Shown here: positions 17,623 to 26,365 of the stretch, piece by piece
Numbering within the stretch: position 1 is the first letter of the stretch
Layout of the letters: each line of letters starts with the position of its first letter
Assembly (NCBI RefSeq): GCF_000367925.1
Contig: NZ_KB849164.1
Coordinates: 846,349 to 910,348, forward strand
DNA length: 64,000 bases
Source: Acinetobacter bohemicus ANC 3994
GTDB taxonomy: Bacteria > Pseudomonadota > Gammaproteobacteria > Pseudomonadales > Moraxellaceae
Reading direction: 5' to 3'
The notes under the pieces: generated by a model
Told to the model about the DNA's origin: nothing
The model's input: the letters and a program-made list of their open reading frames with translations, nothing else
The model's database searches: none
Made by a program: the position numbers and the translations under genes

Positions 17623-18357
17623 ATGACGTATTGTTGTGCGCTACGTTTGAAAGATGGGTTAGTTTTTGTGAGTGATACACGTACCAATGCGGGTGTGGAT
17701 CATATTTCGGTATTTCGTAAGCTCTATACGTTTGGTGTAGAAGGCGAGCGATTTATAAGCATACAAACATCTGGTAATTTAGCGACAACTCAAGCGGTCA
17801 TTAGTCATCTAAATAATCATTTAGAACTGAGGCAAGAACCGAATTTATATAGTGTGAATACGATGTTTGAGATTGCCGAATTGGTCGGTCAAACATTAAG
17901 AAAAGTGATTTCAGATATCACGGCTGACACCGATGAGCATAATAATTATTCTTGTAGCCTGTTGCTTGGTGGGCAAATTAAAGGTGCAGATATGCAGCTT
18001 TATAATATTTATTCTCAGGGTAACTTTATTAATGCAACAGAAGACACGCCGTATTTTCAAATTGGAGAAAGTAAATATGGCAAGCCTATATTAGATCGAG
18101 CTTTGGTTTATGAAATGCCCTTAGATGAGGCAGTGCGCTGTTGTTTGATTTCTTTTGATTCTACGTTACGTTCCAATGTCTCAGTTGGAATGCCACTAGA
18201 TACCATTGTTTATAAAAAAGATTCATTGCATATTCCAAATGGCAAACGTATCTATGAAGAAGATCCCTATTTTAGGCAGTTGAGTAAACAATGGTCCGAT
18301 ACTTTACGCCGTGGTGTGCAAGAATTGCCAATCCCGACCAATGATTATTTAGAATGA
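17623..18357 (+). CDS. Anbu: proteasome-like ancestral beta-subunit peptidase
   Basis: 244-aa Ntn-hydrolase. With the ATG at 17623 (GGAG at 17613-17616, six bases upstream) the second residue is Thr, so removal of Met exposes the nucleophile Thr1 of TYCCALRLKDGLVFVSDTRTNAG. Asp17 (VSDTR) and Lys32 (VFRKLYTF) lie where proteasome beta-subunits carry catalytic residues. A TTG six bases earlier would bury the Thr and is rejected. Anbu proteins assemble into open ring or helical particles, and the family occurs with exactly the three genes found upstream here. The proteolytic substrate is unknown. Confidence 0.88.
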   Translation: MTYCCALRLKDGLVFVSDTRTNAGVDHISVFRKLYTFGVEGERFISIQTSGNLATTQAVISHLNNHLELRQEPNLYSVNTMFEIAELVGQTLRKVISDITADTDEHNNYSCSLLLGGQIKGADMQLYNIYSQGNFINATEDTPYFQIGESKYGKPILDRALVYEMPLDEAVRCCLISFDSTLRSNVSVGMPLDTIVYKKDSLHIPNGKRIYEEDPYFRQLSKQWSDTLRRGVQELPIPTNDYLE

Positions 18358-18412
18358 TATTTTGCTATTTATGATACAAATATAAGGACTTAGCTTAGCG
18401 GCTGAGCTTAAT

Positions 18413-18442
18413 AAAAAACCCAAGTTTAACTTGGGTTTTTTA
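18413..18442. terminator. Bidirectional rho-independent terminator
   Basis: AAAAAACCCAAG and CTTGGGTTTTTT lie between the convergent Anbu and alanine racemase genes, with T runs on both strands. Confidence 0.9.
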
Positions 18443-18453
18443 ACTTCAATTTT

Positions 18454-19521
18454 TTACTTTCTGATTGGGCGAGCACTTAAGCGGCACAACAGTTCATAAC
18501 CAATGGTGCCATTGGCTTGGGCAACATCATCGACCAAGCGGTTTTTACCCCAAAGTTCGACTTCAGTCCCTAAAGGTGCATTTAACCCAGTGACATCAAT
18601 GGCAATCATGTCCATAGCGACACGACCAATCACAGGTGTGGTTTGGCCTTGAATGGAAACATAGTTTTGTTTTGGAAAGGCACGTGGATAGCCATCACCA
18701 TAGCCAATTGACACAATCGCCAGCTGCATTTCTTCGGTTGCAACAAAGTGCGAACCATAACCTACAGATTCACCTGCTTGAATGGTATTCAATGCAATAA
18801 TTGCTGCGCTGAAGGTCATGACGGGTTTAAGATCTAAATCATCAGCCGTTTGATCTGCAAATGGAGAGGCACCATACAGCATAATACCGGGGCGAACAAA
18901 ATCAAAATTCAATTCAGGCCATTTGAAAATTGCGGCTGAGTTACAGCACGAAGCCATAATTGGAGCGCAAGCTTCTTTGACGTGTAAAAATTGATTTTTT
19001 TGTTGCTCATTTAAAGGGTGATTTTCGGCATCTGCATTGGCAAAATGCATGGCAAGAACACAGGTAAAACCTTCTGCTTTGAGTGCATTAATGATTGCAA
19101 TAATTTCAGCTACTTTAAAACCTAAGCGGTTCATACCACTATTTAGTTTGACCCAAACTTTTAAGTTTTTAGCAATGTAAGCATCTTTATGTGCGCGTAG
19201 CCAATCCAATTGTTGTTGTTGATGTACGATACACTCAAGATTATTGTCAACCACAACCTGCATTTCATCTTCAGAGAAAACACCTTCGATGAGCGTAATG
19301 GGTTGTTGATAGCCGAGTTCTCGAATCTCAAGTGCCTCTTCAAGACAGGCGACACCAAAAGCATCCGTTCCACTTAAGGCTGCTAAACAGTCTTTGACTC
19401 CATGTCCATAAGCATTGGCTTTAACCATACTCATAATTTGAGCAGTTGGTGCAAGTTGTTTAACACGGTTTAAATTATATTGCAGGGCTTCTCTGTCAAT
19501 ATAAACTGTTGCTTGGCGCAC
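18454..19521 (-). CDS. alr: Alanine racemase
   Basis: PLP enzyme making D-alanine for peptidoglycan. The cofactor Lys is K34 in SMVKANAYGHG. The catalytic Tyr lies in SVGYGSHF near residue 250, and the substrate-contact segment RLGFKV near 132. Length 355 aa is normal for the short bacterial enzyme. The start is GTG at 19521 with AAGGAG eight bases upstream. The order dnaB then alr (both reverse, with one opposite-strand gene between) resembles dnaB-alr in other gammaproteobacteria. That argues for the biosynthetic alr rather than the catabolic dadX. Confidence 0.92.
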   Translation of the reverse strand: MRQATVYIDREALQYNLNRVKQLAPTAQIMSMVKANAYGHGVKDCLAALSGTDAFGVACLEEALEIRELGYQQPITLIEGVFSEDEMQVVVDNNLECIVHQQQQLDWLRAHKDAYIAKNLKVWVKLNSGMNRLGFKVAEIIAIINALKAEGFTCVLAMHFANADAENHPLNEQQKNQFLHVKEACAPIMASCCNSAAIFKWPELNFDFVRPGIMLYGASPFADQTADDLDLKPVMTFSAAIIALNTIQAGESVGYGSHFVATEEMQLAIVSIGYGDGYPRAFPKQNYVSIQGQTTPVIGRVAMDMIAIDVTGLNAPLGTEVELWGKNRLVDDVAQANGTIGYELLCRLSARPIRK

Positions 19522-19952
19522 CCTAGTTACTCCTTGGGGTTACAAATAATACATTACGAGAGGGTAAGACCCAGACGTTGAATGAATTTTTGAGAGATTT
19601 AAATGAATAATTTCAGTGGGATTGATAAAATATTTATCATGAAAATATTGAATTATTGTAGTCTTATCAGTTAAAAATGGACATAAGTTTAAACAATTTT
19701 ATTAAAAGTTAATTTAGATCAAACTTAGACTTTGCATATAATCTTTTGGGGTTTGACAATTTTTCAGCATTTTATTTTAGTCTAACGAGGCGTAAATTTG
19801 CTTCGGCAAAGCTATTTCACGGACGCGCTATTTTTTTGAACAGTAAACGTCAACCAACCCTTGTTTTAAGCTGGTTTTAAAGAAAAGCTTAACTGAGCTT
19901 TAAATAAAAACAGTGATAACAATATTTTCTATTTATATAAAAAGGACACATT
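19522..19952. other. Intergenic region between alr and the DUF4259 gene
   Basis: About 430 bp without a credible gene. It must hold the divergent promoters of alr and the DUF4259 gene. A small hairpin, AAAGCT...AGCTTT, lies near 19882-19900 without a T run. I saw no repeat shared with the rest of the window. Confidence 0.5.
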
Positions 19953-20369
19953 ATGGGCGCTTGGTCGCATGAACCATTTGGTAATGATACTGCAAACGAT
20001 TGGGCTGATGAACTAGAAGAGAGTTCAGATTTTTCAATTGTTGAAAAAGCTTTTAATCAAATTATTGAATTTGCAGAAGAATACATTGATGCCGATATTG
20101 CTTGTGAGGCTTATGCAGCAGCAGAGGTGCTTGCTCAAGCTTTGGGGGAAGGAACACAAGATGATACTTATACGGAAAAAATTGACGCGTGGTTAACAAA
20201 ACTCACGATTAAACCGAATAATCTTCTTATTCCAAAAGCACTTCGAGCATTGGATTTATTGACTACCCAAGACTCAGAGTTAGATGAACTTTGGCAAGAT
20301 TCAGATGAATATACCCAGTGGATAGTCAATGTTGATGAATTAAGAGAACTTTTAAAAGCTAAACTTTAG
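19953..20369 (+). CDS. DUF4259 domain-containing protein
   Basis: 138-aa acidic cytoplasmic protein starting MGAWSHEPFGNDTANDWADEL, the hallmark N-terminus of DUF4259 (MGxWxxxPFxNDxAxDW). The rest is helical, with LAEALG-like repeats and a Glu/Asp-rich C-terminus. Family function is unknown; members are often solitary genes. Here it has its own terminator and lies between alr and dnaB on the opposite strand. Confidence 0.85.
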   Translation: MGAWSHEPFGNDTANDWADELEESSDFSIVEKAFNQIIEFAEEYIDADIACEAYAAAEVLAQALGEGTQDDTYTEKIDAWLTKLTIKPNNLLIPKALRALDLLTTQDSELDELWQDSDEYTQWIVNVDELRELLKAKL

Positions 20370-20403
20370 ATGCTTTTATCTAGACCTGATTTAACAGGGT
20401 AAT

Positions 20404-20434
20404 AAAAAACGGACAGCTAAATGTCCGTTTTTTT
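20404..20434. terminator. Bidirectional rho-independent terminator
   Basis: AAAAAACGGACA and TGTCCGTTTTTTT lie between the convergent DUF4259 gene and dnaB. Confidence 0.9.
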
Positions 20435-20454
20435 ATTTTTGTAGAGTGCAGAAA

Positions 20455-21900
20455 TTATTCTTCATCATTATATTGAGAATAAAATTCAGGTGAAAGGTTA
20501 CTAAAACGCGTATATTGACCTTCAAACGCTAGACGAACAGTACCAATTGGACCGTTACGTTGTTTACCGATAATAATTTCCGCTGTGCCTGCTTCTTTGG
20601 ATTCTTTGTTATAAACTTCATCACGGTAAATAAACATAATTAAGTCAGCATCCTGCTCGATTGCACCTGATTCACGAAGATCGGACATCACAGGACGTTT
20701 ATTGGGTCTGTTTTCTAGTGAACGGTTGAGCTGAGATAATGCAATGACAGGGCACATCATTTCTTTAGCCAGTGCTTTTAAGCTTCGTGAAATTTCTGAG
20801 ATCTCGCCAACACGGTTATCACCCATACCTGGCACTTTCATCAATTGTAAGTAATCGACCATAATACAGCCAATTTTACCACCATGCATTTTGGCAATAC
20901 GACGCGCCCGCGCTCGTAATTCTGTCGGTGGTAGGGCTGAGGAATCATCAATATATAGATGTTTTTCCTGCAATTGCAAAATGGTGCCAGTCACTTTCGA
21001 CCATTCATCGCCATCTAATTTACCAGAGCGTAAGTGTCCTTGATGAACCTTGCCGTAAGCTGAAATTAAACGCATGGCGATCGAATCTGCGGGCATCTCC
21101 ATGGAAAAAACCAGAGCAGGCAAGTCGCAGTTAAATAAAACACTTTCCACTAAGTTCATCGCGAACGTGGTTTTACCCATAGAAGGACGTGCAGCAACAA
21201 TAATCAAGTCACCTGATTGCATGCCAGAGGTTTTGTTATCCAGTTCCATAAAACCTGAAGTTAAACCTGTAATGCTGCCTTCCATTTGTGACAGTTCATT
21301 TAACTTGTCAAAAACATCGGCAACGACAGCATTGATTGGTTTTGGTCCTTGAGCTTTAGCATTGTTATTATGTTGTTCAGCAATAGAGAAAATATTCGTT
21401 TCGGCTAGATCTAAAATTTCACTCACACTACGACCTTTGGTGTCATAGGCATTTTGTAAAATTTCAGAGCTGACTTTAATCATGCTGCGCAAGGTTGAAA
21501 ATTCTTTAATTTTATTGGCATAGGTTTCTAAGTTATAAAAACTAGAAGGGGAATCTGCCATCAATTGCATCAAATATTCTTCACCACCTACAGCATCCAA
21601 TAGGTTTTGTTTGATGAGCCAATCATTGACCAAAACGGCATCATATGGTGAGTTTTCTTGGGTTAACTTTTCAATCGCACGAAAAATATATTTATGTCGT
21701 GTCGCATAAAAATCATTTTCACTGAGTACATCACCAACTTGTTCAAAAGATTCAGCCACAGTCATTAGCGCTGCAAGCACAGCTTGTTCAATTGCTAAGT
21801 TGTGCGGTGGAGTACGAAACTCTTTTAGTTGGCTAGGCTCATTACTTTTATTATCTACTTTAGATGAGTTAAGCGTAGCATTGGCATTCGCCTGTGACAT
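20455..21900 (-). CDS. dnaB: Replicative DNA helicase
   Basis: Hexameric 5'-3' helicase that unwinds the fork and recruits primase. The N-terminal DnaB domain starts at PHNLAIEQAVLAALM near residue 33. The RecA-like C-terminal domain has Walker A ARPSMGKTT near 227 and Walker B IMVDYLQLM near 325, followed by the DLRESGAIEQDADLIMFIYRD block. The ATG at 21900 has AGGG upstream. A TTG eight codons earlier extends the frame but adds nothing family-like. 481 aa is normal, and no intein is present. Confidence 0.95.
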   Translation of the reverse strand: MSQANANATLNSSKVDNKSNEPSQLKEFRTPPHNLAIEQAVLAALMTVAESFEQVGDVLSENDFYATRHKYIFRAIEKLTQENSPYDAVLVNDWLIKQNLLDAVGGEEYLMQLMADSPSSFYNLETYANKIKEFSTLRSMIKVSSEILQNAYDTKGRSVSEILDLAETNIFSIAEQHNNNAKAQGPKPINAVVADVFDKLNELSQMEGSITGLTSGFMELDNKTSGMQSGDLIIVAARPSMGKTTFAMNLVESVLFNCDLPALVFSMEMPADSIAMRLISAYGKVHQGHLRSGKLDGDEWSKVTGTILQLQEKHLYIDDSSALPPTELRARARRIAKMHGGKIGCIMVDYLQLMKVPGMGDNRVGEISEISRSLKALAKEMMCPVIALSQLNRSLENRPNKRPVMSDLRESGAIEQDADLIMFIYRDEVYNKESKEAGTAEIIIGKQRNGPIGTVRLAFEGQYTRFSNLSPEFYSQYNDEE

Positions 21901-22109
21901 ATAAAACCCTAATTTTAAATGCAATAAATGAGTAATTTAGAAAGGTGGCACGAAGAATAAATTTTCAAATATTTTCGTATAAACAGATAATACGCGCTCT
22001 TAAAAAAAATGCGAATCGAAAATTTCATTCATCTAAAAGCAGTCAAAATAAGTTGTGCTAACGGCTTATTGTTACAACCATACAAGCTATTTTGACTATT
22101 TTCAGAGAT

Positions 22110-22141
22110 AAAAAAAGAGCATGCAAAAGCATGCTCTTTTT
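22110..22141 (-). terminator. Rho-independent terminator of the ribosomal protein operon
   Basis: AAAAAGAGCATGC and GCATGCTCTTTTT lie just downstream of rplI in the reverse direction, with a long T run on that strand. Confidence 0.9.
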
Positions 22142-22152
22142 CTTGCAGAAAA

Positions 22153-22599
22153 TTACTCAGATACGATAGTAACGAGAACTTCAGCAACAACATCATGGTG
22201 CAATTGGATTGCGATGTTGAATTCGCCAGTGTGACGAAGTGCACCGTTCGGCAAACGAACTTCTGCACGGTCAACTTCAAGACCAGCATTTGTCAACGCG
22301 TCAGCGATGTCACGAGTACCGATAGAACCGAATAGTTTACCTTCGTCACCAGCTTTAGCAGTGATTACGATGTTAACTTCGTCTAATTGGTCAGCACGTG
22401 CTTGAGCAGCAGCTAAAACATCAGCTTCAGCTTTCTCAAGTTCAGCACGACGAGCTTCAAAAGCAGCAGTATTCGACTCAGTCGCTGCTACTGCTTGACC
22501 TTGAGGGATAAGGTAGTTGCGGCCGTAACCAGCTTTAACTGAAACTTTATCGCCTAATTTACCAAGGTTTTTAATGCGTTGTAGTAAGATAATATCCAC
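22153..22599 (-). CDS. rplI: 50S ribosomal protein L9
   Basis: 148-aa L9 with the N-terminal signature MDIILLQRIKNLGKLGDKVSVKAGYGRNYLIP, a central helix (residues ~40-75) and the C-terminal rRNA-binding domain containing GEGKLFGSIGTRDIADAL-like sequence. Translation begins at GTG 22599 with GAGG seven bases before it. It is the last gene of rpsF-rpsR-rplI, nine bases after rpsR. Confidence 0.97.
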   Translation of the reverse strand: MDIILLQRIKNLGKLGDKVSVKAGYGRNYLIPQGQAVAATESNTAAFEARRAELEKAEADVLAAAQARADQLDEVNIVITAKAGDEGKLFGSIGTRDIADALTNAGLEVDRAEVRLPNGALRHTGEFNIAIQLHHDVVAEVLVTIVSE

Positions 22600-22608
22600 A
22601 GCTCAACC

Positions 22609-22836
22609 TCACTTATGATTGTCAGTGTAAGGGATCAAAGACAAGTAGCGAGCTTGTTTAATAGCAAGCGCTAATTGACGTTGGTAACGAGCTTTAGTAC
22701 CTGTAATACGGCTAGGAACAATCTTGCCATTTTCAGTGATGTACTGTTTTAAAGTATCGATATCTTTGTAGTCGATGTAAGCAACTTTCTCAGCTGTAAA
22801 GCGGCAGAACTTGCGACGACGGTAAAAACGTGCCAT
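22609..22836 (-). CDS. rpsR: 30S ribosomal protein S18
   Basis: 75-aa S18, MARFYRRRKFCRFTAEKV followed by DYKDIDTLKQYITENGKIVPSRITGT, the family signature. It binds S6 in the 30S platform. Only one Cys is near the N-terminus, so it is the zinc-free form. It lies 11 bp after rpsF. Confidence 0.97.
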   Translation of the reverse strand: MARFYRRRKFCRFTAEKVAYIDYKDIDTLKQYITENGKIVPSRITGTKARYQRQLALAIKQARYLSLIPYTDNHK

Positions 22837-22847
22837 TTATGTTCTCC

Positions 22848-23234
22848 TTATGCTTCAGCAGAATCTTGAGATTGTTGTGCTTCTTCACGTTGTGCTTTAC
22901 GCGCACGTTTTTCTTCAGCACTTTTAGCAAGCAATGACTCTTCAGTGATTGCATGTTCACGACGAATAATAACATTACGAAGGATTGCATCGTTATAACG
23001 GAACAATTCTTCTAATTCATTAAGCGTAGTTTGACCACATTCAACATTCATTAAAATGTAGTGAGCTTTATGAATTTTGTTAATCGGGTAAGCCAATTGA
23101 CGGCGGCCCCAATCTTCTAAACGGTGAATTTGACCTTCAGCTTCTTTGATGTGAGTTAGGTAACGTTCTACCATACCCACAACTTGATCGCTTTGGTCTG
23201 GATGTACCAAAAGTACGATTTCGTAGTGACGCAT
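22848..23234 (-). CDS. rpsF: 30S ribosomal protein S6
   Basis: 128-aa S6 beginning MRHYEIVLLVHPDQSDQV, with ILMNVECG and LRNVIIRREHA blocks and a charged C-terminal tail (KRARKAQREEAQ). AAGGAG lies upstream of the ATG at 23234. The longer in-frame extension to 23309 reads through the leader and is not used. First gene of the operon; gammaproteobacterial priB is absent from the usual place between rpsF and rpsR. Confidence 0.96.
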   Translation of the reverse strand: MRHYEIVLLVHPDQSDQVVGMVERYLTHIKEAEGQIHRLEDWGRRQLAYPINKIHKAHYILMNVECGQTTLNELEELFRYNDAILRNVIIRREHAITEESLLAKSAEEKRARKAQREEAQQSQDSAEA

Positions 23235-23303
23235 TGTCAGCTCCTTACGGTTTATACAGCCTCTAAATAAATTCGGAGGCAAGGAGTCACAACCGAGGTT
23301 GTG
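23235..23303 (-). promoter_or_regulatory. rpsF 5' leader with hairpins, candidate S6:S18 autoregulatory site
   Basis: On the reverse strand the leader holds a perfect 7-bp hairpin (CACAACC/GGTTGTG, 23288-23303). Next comes GCCTCCG...GAGGC, then AACCGTAAGGAG running into the ribosome-binding site. S6:S18 leaders in many bacteria present a CCG motif next to a stem before rpsF. Two CCG triplets occur here, but I cannot confirm the conserved fold. Confidence 0.4.
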
Positions 23304-23378
23304 TCGCAAAATTTGCGAAGCGTGAATTTTAGTGGTTTTAAGCTAAAATTACAAGAGCAGCTTTCTGAAATACTGAAT

Positions 23379-24131
23379 TTATATACGTGGCTTCGAGCGT
23401 AATAGAAAAACCACATAGCCTTTAAATTGAGGATCTTGCTGTATAAAGGCTGGGTTAATCCATTGCCCATTTTGTACCAGTCCCACTTTATAAGGTAAAT
23501 GCATAGCGGAAATTCGTTTTAAGTAGCTTTGATAATTTGGAATTGTGCTTGTGCCTTGATACGTTTGGATGACCAGTTCATTAATATTTTGTCGTAGCAA
23601 ATTTAAAACTTGCGCATCTTGAACATTGGTCCAGTCGAGTAAACCAGTAATACTGATTTGATATTGTTTAGGTAATTGCTTTCTTAATGTTTGAAGAAAT
23701 AGGGCATATTGCTTTAGATTTTTTGTCTTTGCATCGAAGTCAATTTGAATGCCTTGAATTTGATTTCCCGCATTTTCCCACTGTTTGATGCGGGTTAAAA
23801 TTTTTTCTAATTCAGATTTTTGCCAGTTTAAATGATGGTTTCGATAGACTAGCCAAACTTTTTGATGCGGTATTTTGAGAATTGAGACACCTTGAGGAGT
23901 GAAGATTGAACTTTGTGTAGATTGATCTAAACGGATTTCGCCTTGTAAAATATAAAGCTCTTTGGCTTGTTTTAAATAAGCAGCAGTGGAAATATTTCCC
24001 CAAATCCAAAAACTAGCGTACTGATTGGCATCAACCATGGTTTTAGCTGAAGCAGATTGACTCGGTTGGCATGCGATTAAACTCAAGCCACAAAGTAAAC
24101 TAATAATAATCGAGTGAATCCGCTGTAGCAT
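23379..24131 (-). CDS. DUF3142-like lipoprotein
   Basis: 250-aa protein with a lipoprotein signal (IISLLCGLSLIACQ, Cys ~21). The mature part, ANQYASFWIWGN... then LYILQGEI and QGIQIDFDAKTKNLKQYALFLQTLRKQLP, resembles DUF3142 proteins, which look like degenerate glycosidase-type barrels (the QIDFD strand). The last residues reach VVFLLRSKPRI. It lies seven bp after the large secreted protein gene and is probably co-transcribed and functionally linked to it. Enzymatic activity is unproven. Confidence 0.6.
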   Translation of the reverse strand: MLQRIHSIIISLLCGLSLIACQPSQSASAKTMVDANQYASFWIWGNISTAAYLKQAKELYILQGEIRLDQSTQSSIFTPQGVSILKIPHQKVWLVYRNHHLNWQKSELEKILTRIKQWENAGNQIQGIQIDFDAKTKNLKQYALFLQTLRKQLPKQYQISITGLLDWTNVQDAQVLNLLRQNINELVIQTYQGTSTIPNYQSYLKRISAMHLPYKVGLVQNGQWINPAFIQQDPQFKGYVVFLLRSKPRI

Positions 24132-24138
24132 CTGTAAT

Positions 24139-26250
24139 TTACCAATAGAATTTTAATGATTTTGCCCAAGTCGTATTGGGGTAATCACGTTTGATTTGAT
24201 CGAACCATTGTTTTCTTACGGATTTTTCAACCTCTTGATCTTGGCAATCATTTAAACCTGAGGGTGCATAACATTGGATCGCACGATAAAGTGCGTAGGC
24301 TTTTAATTCACCATTGGGCTGAGTTTTAATTATCTCTTTATAGACTTGTCCACGAGTAAATATCGAACCCTGAAACGTTGGGCTTTCCTTCTCGCTATAA
24401 GTGAATGAGCTGAGCATATAACCATTTTCACTTCTAAAATATTCACCCAAACATAGTTGTAAATTTACGTCTTTAGGGGTGTCTGCCAGTTTTTGAGTCA
24501 GGGTTTTTAAATCAGAGCATTTAATTTGCGGGGTAATGGTTGTGCCTTTCCAAATGAAATTGGCCAAAGGGGGCTGACTACGAAATTTTTCAGCCGCATT
24601 TTCGTTATGATTAAACTGGCTGACATTGTTCGGTAGGGCTGCATAAGCCTGATTAAATAAATTGTAATTTTGATGGACTAAAGATTTATTCAGGGCTGTG
24701 TATAGGGCTAAATTCTTATGCTCTGTACTTGTTGTGGTCTGAATGATTTTCATCAGACTATTTTCATTGGCAGATTCAGAAATAAAGCTTTTTTGTAAAG
24801 AGGCCTGTTTAATTTTGGCGTTTGAACCGATAAAAGCATCTACATTTTGTTGTTTTAAATAATAAGGATATAGCGTTAATTCAAATAATCCACGTTGATC
24901 AGCTGTTTTCGCTTTTGCGAGGAAGGATTCCCAATAGTGTTGCGTAGATTGAGATTTCTCCAATTTTTCAATAATTCTTCCTTTTAGAAAAACTTGACTG
25001 AGTTGTAGATAGTTGTTTATGGCACTAGGATTATCTTTAGGAAGTAGATTTAAGGCCTCTTGCGGTTTATTTTGAATAAAGAATAAATGATTGGCCTGTA
25101 AATACTGAAACAGTTCAGGTTGGTTTTTAAATATTTCTTTTTGACTGTTGAGCTGTGTCCATGTGATGACTTTATCATCTGCTGTTTCTGGCTTACGCAT
25201 TTGCATTAAGTCATAAATGGCCAGCAACAGAGGGTCCTTTAAATTTTGAACATTAAAGTTGCTATTTTGAAAAACGTGGCGATCTATTTCATAAGCAACA
25301 TTATTCATTTCAAGGTTATAAAATTTAGATTTTGGATTGTTGATTTGCCAGACAAATTCATTGACCAATAAATCATGTCGACCATTTAACCAATAACCAC
25401 GACGTAATAGACCACGCGCACTAGCGGCATATTCTCCGTTTGGATATAGCTTTAGATATTGAGTAATACTGTTAAAGAGCTCTTTAAGCAGGGTTGGATT
25501 AAGTTTCTCTCGTTGAAGATCTCCATACTCGCCAACACCACTTTGAAAAGCAGCATTTAGATTGCTGCGAATTAACATGTATTGAGTTGTTTCTTTTAAC
25601 CAAGGATTATTTACATTGGTGAGTAGGGAGTAAATCTTAGTTGCTGTAGAAAAGTTAGTATTATAAAAAGCAATCGTTGCATTTAAGTAGGATGCATATT
25701 GACGTGTAGTCACTGTCCAGTTTGGATTAACATTAATTAAACTAATTTGTTTTTCACATTCAGAAATTTTGTTACGTTCACGAATTAAAATATCCTTTTC
25801 AGCACTGGGTATTGCTCGATCATTTTTCACCTGTTGAATAAAATCAGAACTGCCTTTGGTCATGGAATTGCAGTGTTCTTGATAAGGATCTATATCTGTT
25901 GCCACAAACTTACGTGCATTGAATGCTCTATTTTGAGCAGATGAGGTGAGTTGTTTGGTTTCAAAAGGAACATCACTATAATTAGTATCCCAAAGAGATC
26001 TTTTTTCGGCTGTGGTCGAAATACTGACTAAATTTAAATCACTGAGTAATAAGAGTAGATTGGTTTGGTTATCGTTGGCAGGTGTAAGTGTGGGTAAATT
26101 ATTACAAGCAGTATATTCGTTGTTCTGAAGTATGGTGCTTGGTTCGCAGTAAATGTCAGCACCGGCATGCCCAAGGCCTGAATAAAAAATGCATACAGGA
26201 AATAAAGACGTAAAAATAGTGTGGCGTAATATATTAAGTTTAGAGTTCAT
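24139..26250 (-). CDS. Large exported protein of unknown function, helical-repeat type
   Basis: 703-aa protein with an N-terminal signal peptide (ILRHTIFTSLFPVCIFYSGLGHA, cleavage near residue 29). The mature protein is rich in helix-forming segments with TPR/Sel1-like spacing, for example YLKLYPNGEYAASARGLLRRGYW near residue 265 and GELKAYALYRAIQCYAP near 655, plus several paired cysteines. No catalytic motif is seen. It is followed at once by the DUF3142-like lipoprotein, suggesting a two-protein envelope system. I do not recognise a characterised homologue. Confidence 0.6.
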   Translation of the reverse strand: MNSKLNILRHTIFTSLFPVCIFYSGLGHAGADIYCEPSTILQNNEYTACNNLPTLTPANDNQTNLLLLLSDLNLVSISTTAEKRSLWDTNYSDVPFETKQLTSSAQNRAFNARKFVATDIDPYQEHCNSMTKGSSDFIQQVKNDRAIPSAEKDILIRERNKISECEKQISLINVNPNWTVTTRQYASYLNATIAFYNTNFSTATKIYSLLTNVNNPWLKETTQYMLIRSNLNAAFQSGVGEYGDLQREKLNPTLLKELFNSITQYLKLYPNGEYAASARGLLRRGYWLNGRHDLLVNEFVWQINNPKSKFYNLEMNNVAYEIDRHVFQNSNFNVQNLKDPLLLAIYDLMQMRKPETADDKVITWTQLNSQKEIFKNQPELFQYLQANHLFFIQNKPQEALNLLPKDNPSAINNYLQLSQVFLKGRIIEKLEKSQSTQHYWESFLAKAKTADQRGLFELTLYPYYLKQQNVDAFIGSNAKIKQASLQKSFISESANENSLMKIIQTTTSTEHKNLALYTALNKSLVHQNYNLFNQAYAALPNNVSQFNHNENAAEKFRSQPPLANFIWKGTTITPQIKCSDLKTLTQKLADTPKDVNLQLCLGEYFRSENGYMLSSFTYSEKESPTFQGSIFTRGQVYKEIIKTQPNGELKAYALYRAIQCYAPSGLNDCQDQEVEKSVRKQWFDQIKRDYPNTTWAKSLKFYW

Positions 26251-26331
26251 ATGAAAAAAGTAACTTTATAATTTTGGTTGCAATATTAGCAACTGGATTG
26301 TTGTAGTGAAATAATTCTAGGAGCAAAAAAT

Positions 26332-26365
26332 AAAAAAAAAGATAGAGTAGAACTCTATCTTTTTT
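26332..26365. terminator. Rho-independent terminator after cyoE
   Basis: AAAAAGATAGAGT and ACTCTATCTTTTTT, with long A/T runs on both sides, lie between cyoE and the exported-protein gene. Confidence 0.9.
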
